A stretch of DNA of 35,379 bases from contig NZ_FRCL01000019.1 in assembly GCF_900142885.1 (NCBI RefSeq), forward strand, positions 1-35,379, given 5' to 3'. The stretch comes from Flavobacterium xinjiangense (GTDB taxonomy: Bacteria; Bacteroidota; Bacteroidia; Flavobacteriales; Flavobacteriaceae). A model generated the notes under the pieces. That model searched no databases. It saw only the letters and a list, made by a program, of their open reading frames with translations, and had not been told where the DNA came from. The position numbers and the translations under genes are program-made. Below, in pieces: positions 32,136 to 35,379 of this stretch (within the stretch, counting starts at the first letter, position 1; the number at the start of each line of letters is the position of its first letter).

Positions 32136-33287
32136 ATGAAACACTTCGATTACATCTTTACTGGAACTGGCCTGTCTGCTTTGATGACCGTTTACAAAAT
32201 GGTACTTTCAGGAAAATTCAGAGAGAAAAATATTCTACTTATTGATGAAGATACTAAAAAAGCGAATGACAGAACCTGGTGTTTCTGGGCAAAAGAAGAA
32301 GTGATTTGGGAAAAATCGATTTCAAAAAAATGGAATTCGGCACTGTTTGCCAATGAAGACTTTCATAGAGATTTAGATTTAAAACCATATCAATACAACA
32401 TGGTGAAAGGCTTGGATTTTTACAACCAAGTATTTGATTTGATTTCGAAACAAGAAAACATCACTTTCCTCAACCAAAAAGTATTGGCAATTGAAGAATC
32501 CGAAAATATAATTCTGATACAAACTGCCGCTGAAAGTTTCTCCTGTTCAAAACTATTTAATAGCATTTACAACAACCAGAAAGTTGCAAATCAATCTAAA
32601 TATCCTATTTTACAGCAGCATTTTATTGGTTGGTTTATCAAAAGTGAACAAACAGTTTTCAATACGGAACAAGCTACTTTCATGGATTTTTCGGTAGAGC
32701 AAAAAGGGAACACCCGTTTTATGTATGTATTGCCTACTTCCAGAAACGAAGCTTTACTGGAATACACTTTGTTTTCGCACAACCATTTAAAGACCGAAGA
32801 ATACGAAACCGAAATCAAAAATTACATCCAAAAACTTGGGATTACCAATTACGAAATCATCGAAAAAGAACAAGGCAGCATCCCCATGACCTGTTATCCT
32901 TTCTGGAAATTAAACACCAAAAACGCAATCAATATAGGGACTTCCGGAGGATGGACAAAAGCCAGCACGGGTTATACCTTTAAAAATTCTGATAAAAAAT
33001 CCACTGAATTGGTTGCGTTTCTACAACGGGAAACCGACTTTACAAAATTTCATAAAAAAACTAAATTCTGGTTTTATGATTTGTTATTATTGGATATTTT
33101 AGATCGGAAAAATGAATTGGGTTCCGCCATTTTCACTTCCATGTTCAGAAAAGGAAATCCAACTTTAATTTTCAAATTTCTAGACGAAGAAACTTCATTA
33201 AAAGAAGATAGTCAGGTCATTCTAAAATGCCCTAAAATGTTATTTATTAAAGCTGTTTTTCATGTCGTTTTCAAAACAATGAAATAA
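32136..33287 (+). CDS. crtY: Lycopene beta-cyclase
   Basis: A 383-residue flavoprotein from ATG 32136 (or 388 from ATG 32121). Dinucleotide motif FTGTGLSAL near the N-terminus, then LLIDEDTKKANDRTWCFW, the classic CrtY/CrtL signature DRTWCFW, and INIGTSGGWTKASTGYTF near the C-terminus. The enzyme makes the beta-ionone rings of beta-carotene from lycopene at the membrane, the route to zeaxanthin in yellow flavobacteria. No other crt gene is in the window, which is unusual but not rare. It shares the strand with the TonB receptor-thioredoxin pair and may be partly cotranscribed with it. Confidence 0.92.
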   Translation: MKHFDYIFTGTGLSALMTVYKMVLSGKFREKNILLIDEDTKKANDRTWCFWAKEEVIWEKSISKKWNSALFANEDFHRDLDLKPYQYNMVKGLDFYNQVFDLISKQENITFLNQKVLAIEESENIILIQTAAESFSCSKLFNSIYNNQKVANQSKYPILQQHFIGWFIKSEQTVFNTEQATFMDFSVEQKGNTRFMYVLPTSRNEALLEYTLFSHNHLKTEEYETEIKNYIQKLGITNYEIIEKEQGSIPMTCYPFWKLNTKNAINIGTSGGWTKASTGYTFKNSDKKSTELVAFLQRETDFTKFHKKTKFWFYDLLLLDILDRKNELGSAIFTSMFRKGNPTLIFKFLDEETSLKEDSQVILKCPKMLFIKAVFHVVFKTMK

Positions 33288-33344
33288 CAATCAAACTATA
33301 ACAAAACTTTATAATTCAACTTCTATTCTTGAATGTAAACTTTG

Positions 33345-33352
33345 TAACTTTG
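33345..33352 (+). promoter_or_regulatory. -7 box for the bacilliredoxin gene
   Basis: TAACTTTG, a perfect TAnnTTTG, about 58 bp before the ATG. The leader would hold a small CCCG/CGGG stem at 33358-33371. No -33 TTG at proper spacing. Confidence 0.5.
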
Positions 33353-33410
33353 CAAGCCCGTAGTTTCGGGATAAACAAAAAAAACGTTAACCTTTTTAAA
33401 TAAAAAAGAT

Positions 33411-33821
33411 ATGTATCCAGAAGAAATGGTAAAACCAATGCGTGCTGAATTAACTGACGCAGGTTTTCAAGAATTACATACAGCTGACGCAGTTGAAAAC
33501 GCAATAAAATCTGAAGGAACCACTCTTGTAGTAGTAAATTCTGTTTGTGGTTGCGCAGCAAGAAATGCACGTCCAGGAGCAAAAATGAGCCTAGACAACG
33601 CTAAAAAACCAGCTCATTTAATTACGGTTTTTGCAGGTGTTGACAAAGACGCGGTAGATGCAGCTAGAGGATTTATGTTTCCTTTTCCTCCATCATCGCC
33701 AAGCATCGCTTTGTTCAAAGACGGTGAATTGGTTCACATGTTAGAGCGTCACCACATTGAAGGTCGCCCGGCAGAATTAATCGCTGAAAACCTGAAAGAT
33801 GCTTTCAACGAGTATTGTTAA
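33411..33821 (+). CDS. BrxA/BrxB-family bacilliredoxin (YphP/YqiW-like)
   Basis: A 136-residue cytoplasmic thioredoxin-fold protein. It opens MYPEEMVKPMRAELTDAGFQ and carries the Cys-Gly-Cys active site in VVVNSVCGCAARNARPGAKM (about residues 46-48), with PFPPSSPSIALFKDGELVHM and HHIEGRPAELIAENL typical of the family. In Bacillus these proteins remove bacillithiol from S-bacillithiolated proteins; Bacteroidetes members are common, though bacillithiol use should be checked for this organism. Transcribed alone, ended by a strong terminator. Confidence 0.95.
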   Translation: MYPEEMVKPMRAELTDAGFQELHTADAVENAIKSEGTTLVVVNSVCGCAARNARPGAKMSLDNAKKPAHLITVFAGVDKDAVDAARGFMFPFPPSSPSIALFKDGELVHMLERHHIEGRPAELIAENLKDAFNEYC

Positions 33822-33838
33822 TTCAATAACAAGAAATA

Positions 33839-33879
33839 AAAAACCACGATTCGCATTCTCTGAATCGTGGTTTTTTTTT
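33839..33879. terminator. Intrinsic terminator after the bacilliredoxin gene
   Basis: A 9-bp stem CCACGATTC / GAATCGTGG (33844-33852, 33862-33870) followed by nine T. The A tract on the left also serves the convergent PAS gene. Confidence 0.9.
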
Positions 33880-33915
33880 GGAAATATTTATTGGTTTCGT
33901 TTCTATTAACAAACC

Positions 33916-35379
33916 TCAAATGACGGTATCGCCTCCTTTTTTAAAACCTATTAATTGTCTGTATTTTGATTCGGTTTCTTTTAATTCTTCTTCTAATTGT
34001 TTGTATTTACTGATGTCTTTTATAGTGAGAACAACTGCAACTACTTTTTCATTCTGATCGACCAATGGTCTTCCACTAATAAGAATACGCTTCTTTTCCT
34101 TTGTAGCCGGATCCAAAAGCACAATATCAATATCATCTGTCGATTCCCCTTTTAACGCACGCTCCATAGGTAAGTTTTGGGAAGGAAAAATAGTTTTTTC
34201 ATCCGGGTAATAGATCTCAAAATGGTTTATTATATTCGCTGATATTTCATCATCTTGTTCAATTCCAAAAAATTCATTGGCCATATTATTTACCAATACT
34301 ATTTTTTGATCTGAATTGGCAACAATAACACCCTCACTTAAATTTTCTAAGATCAATCGTAACTTTTCCTCATTTTCATAAAGTTCATTTGTTACCGCTT
34401 GCTGTTCTTCTTCTAATTTAATCTGCTCCGAAATATCTCGTGTAACGGAATACAATACGCCTTGCTGCAAATCAAAATTACTATGCCAATCCAATCATTT
34501 GTATGTTCCGTCTTTACAAAGTACACGATCTCTGAAATTCACAACCGGTTCTCCCTTTAAAAGCTTCGCAAACATCTCATTGGCAACACCTTTATCATCA
34601 GGATGTGTTAAGTCAGTGAATTTTATCTTATCCAAATCTTTTTCATCATAACCCAGTGTTTTAGTAAAAGCCGGATTGATTTTGATGAAATGCTCTTCTT
34701 TTGCAACCGTAAGGATGTCAAATGCCAAATTAAAAAACTTGCCTGCCATTTTTAAGGACCCTTCGTTTTCAACTATTTCAGTAACATCACGAGCCACCGC
34801 ATACATTATTCCGGTTTTAATATCAACGGTACTGGACCAATCCAACCATTTATAGGACCCGTCTTTACAACGTGCGCGAGCACGGTGATTGACCATGGAT
34901 TCCCCTTTTTTCAATTTATTAATGGCATCAATATAAGCATTGGCATCATCAGGATGGGCAATAGATAAAAATGGTTTGCCGTCCATTTCTTTTTGATCGT
35001 AGCCCAGATTTCTGGTGAAGGCCGGATTTACTTTTTCAAAATACTCCCCTTTTGCTACCACAAGCATGTCATAAGACATATTAAAAAACGTGTCTGCCAT
35101 TTTTAAGGATTTTTCATTTTCAACTATCTCAGTAACATCACGAGCCACTGCATACATTGTTCCAGTTTTAATATCAATAGTACTGGACCAATCTAACCAT
35201 TTATAGGATTCGTCTTTGCAACGGGCACGGGCCCTGTGATTGACCATGGATTCCCCTTTTTTCAATTTATTAATGGCATCAACATAGGCATTAGCATCAT
35301 CAGGATGGGCAATAGACAAAAATGGCTTGCCGTCCATTTCCTTTTGATCGTAGCCAAGATTTCTGGTGAAGGCTGGATT
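33916..35379 (-). pseudogene. PAS-array sensor, 3' part, disrupted by a TGA (runs off right edge)
   Basis: The minus strand encodes PAS domains to a TGA at 33916, open to the window edge. Order read from the edge: two near-identical PAS repeats beginning NPAFTRNLGYDQKEMDGKPF (35379, 35028), a third diverged repeat from 34677, then a final PAS and a tail ending ETESKYRQLIGFKKGGDTVI. At 34495-34497 an in-frame TGA replaces the Trp of the repeat motif CKDGxYKWLDW (here CKDGTYK-stop-LDW). Everything else stays in frame, so one base change splits the gene into an upstream piece and a 192-codon remainder. TGA ends other genes here (such as 4129 and 6896), so it is a stop. No kinase domain is visible. 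The last PAS and tail are homologous to the sensor ending at 26166. Confidence 0.8.
34677..35379 (-). repeat. Tandem 351-bp PAS-coding repeats
   Basis: Two direct repeats of 351 bp (117 codons): 35379-35029 and 35028-34678, near-identical at the DNA level (about 20 differences by eye). A third, diverged PAS unit begins at 34677. Identical spacing of NPAF, HPDD, CKDG and ARDVTE points to recent in-frame duplication. More copies may lie beyond the window. Confidence 0.85.

Noticed and set aside
33316..33582. 88-codon minus-strand frame over the bacilliredoxin promoter and start
   Set aside because: Antisense to a clear gene and its leader, Leu/Phe-rich as expected from reverse AT-rich DNA.
25735..34340. 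Homologous PAS tails in opposite orientation as an inversion switch
   Set aside because: DNA identity between the copies looks too low for frequent recombination, and no recombinase gene or short perfect inverted repeat was found.
34495..34497. TGA as selenocysteine or reassigned Trp codon
   Set aside because: TGA ends several genes in this window and no SECIS-like stem or selenoprotein context is seen; a nonsense change or error is simpler.
1..35379. CRISPR arrays, tRNA or rRNA genes, phage or plasmid modules
   Set aside because: No regularly spaced short repeats, no tRNA-like cloverleaf or rRNA segments, and no phage or conjugation genes were seen on either strand.

Overview
The window reads as a chromosomal segment of a Flavobacterium-like member of the Bacteroidetes. 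The DNA is AT-rich. Most promoters that can be seen carry the Bacteroidetes -7 box TAnnTTTG, several with a TTG-type -33 element 18-19 bp upstream. Shine-Dalgarno sequences are essentially absent. Gene content also fits: three TonB-dependent receptors (two or three with carboxypeptidase-like N-terminal domains), M13 and M28 peptidases, an Nramp-Usp fusion and a flavobacterial-type lycopene cyclase. No tRNA, rRNA, CRISPR array or phage was found.

Layout. (1) 1-322: the end of an IS3-family element with the start of its OrfA. (2) 445-2412: a CatA-like acetyltransferase, a ferritin, a 57-aa Lys/Cys-rich protein and a short tail-less SSB. (3) 2553-8793: a rightward run with a GNAT-nitrilase fusion, a Zn-ribbon protein, a membrane M28 peptidase, a YeeZ-like NAD-binding protein carrying an in-frame REP-like insert, and an EamA permease. 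(4) 8812-13140: two tandem M13 metallopeptidases on the minus strand, then about 0.8 kb with no convincing gene. (5) 13942-19703: a TonB receptor, an Sco1/SenC protein and a Fur-box-controlled feoA-feoB-small Cys-rich protein operon. (6) 20234-26166: TonB receptor, YfiR/DUF4154 protein and a CHASE8-HAMP-4xPAS membrane sensor with no recognisable output domain. (7) 26175-29267 (minus): Nramp-Usp transporter, DtxR/MntR-type regulator and a secreted protein. (8) 29307-33879: a second metal-type TonB receptor divergent from the Nramp gene, a thioredoxin-like protein, lycopene cyclase and a bacilliredoxin. (9) 33916-35379 (minus): the 3' part of a PAS-array gene with near-identical 351-bp tandem repeats and a TGG-to-TGA nonsense change.

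How the genes fit together. Iron and manganese handling dominates: ferritin storage, FeoAB uptake under a Fur-type site, Nramp plus a DtxR-family regulator, and receptors that could carry metal across the outer membrane. The second theme is signalling. The TonB receptor/YfiR/CHASE8 set has the parts of a YfiBNR-like cross-envelope relay but ends in PAS domains with no kinase or GGDEF domain. The broken PAS array on the right shares the same C-terminal tail, which points to a small family of output-less PAS proteins.

Several starts were moved inward from the longest reading frame because a perfect -7 promoter box lies over or downstream of the longer start.
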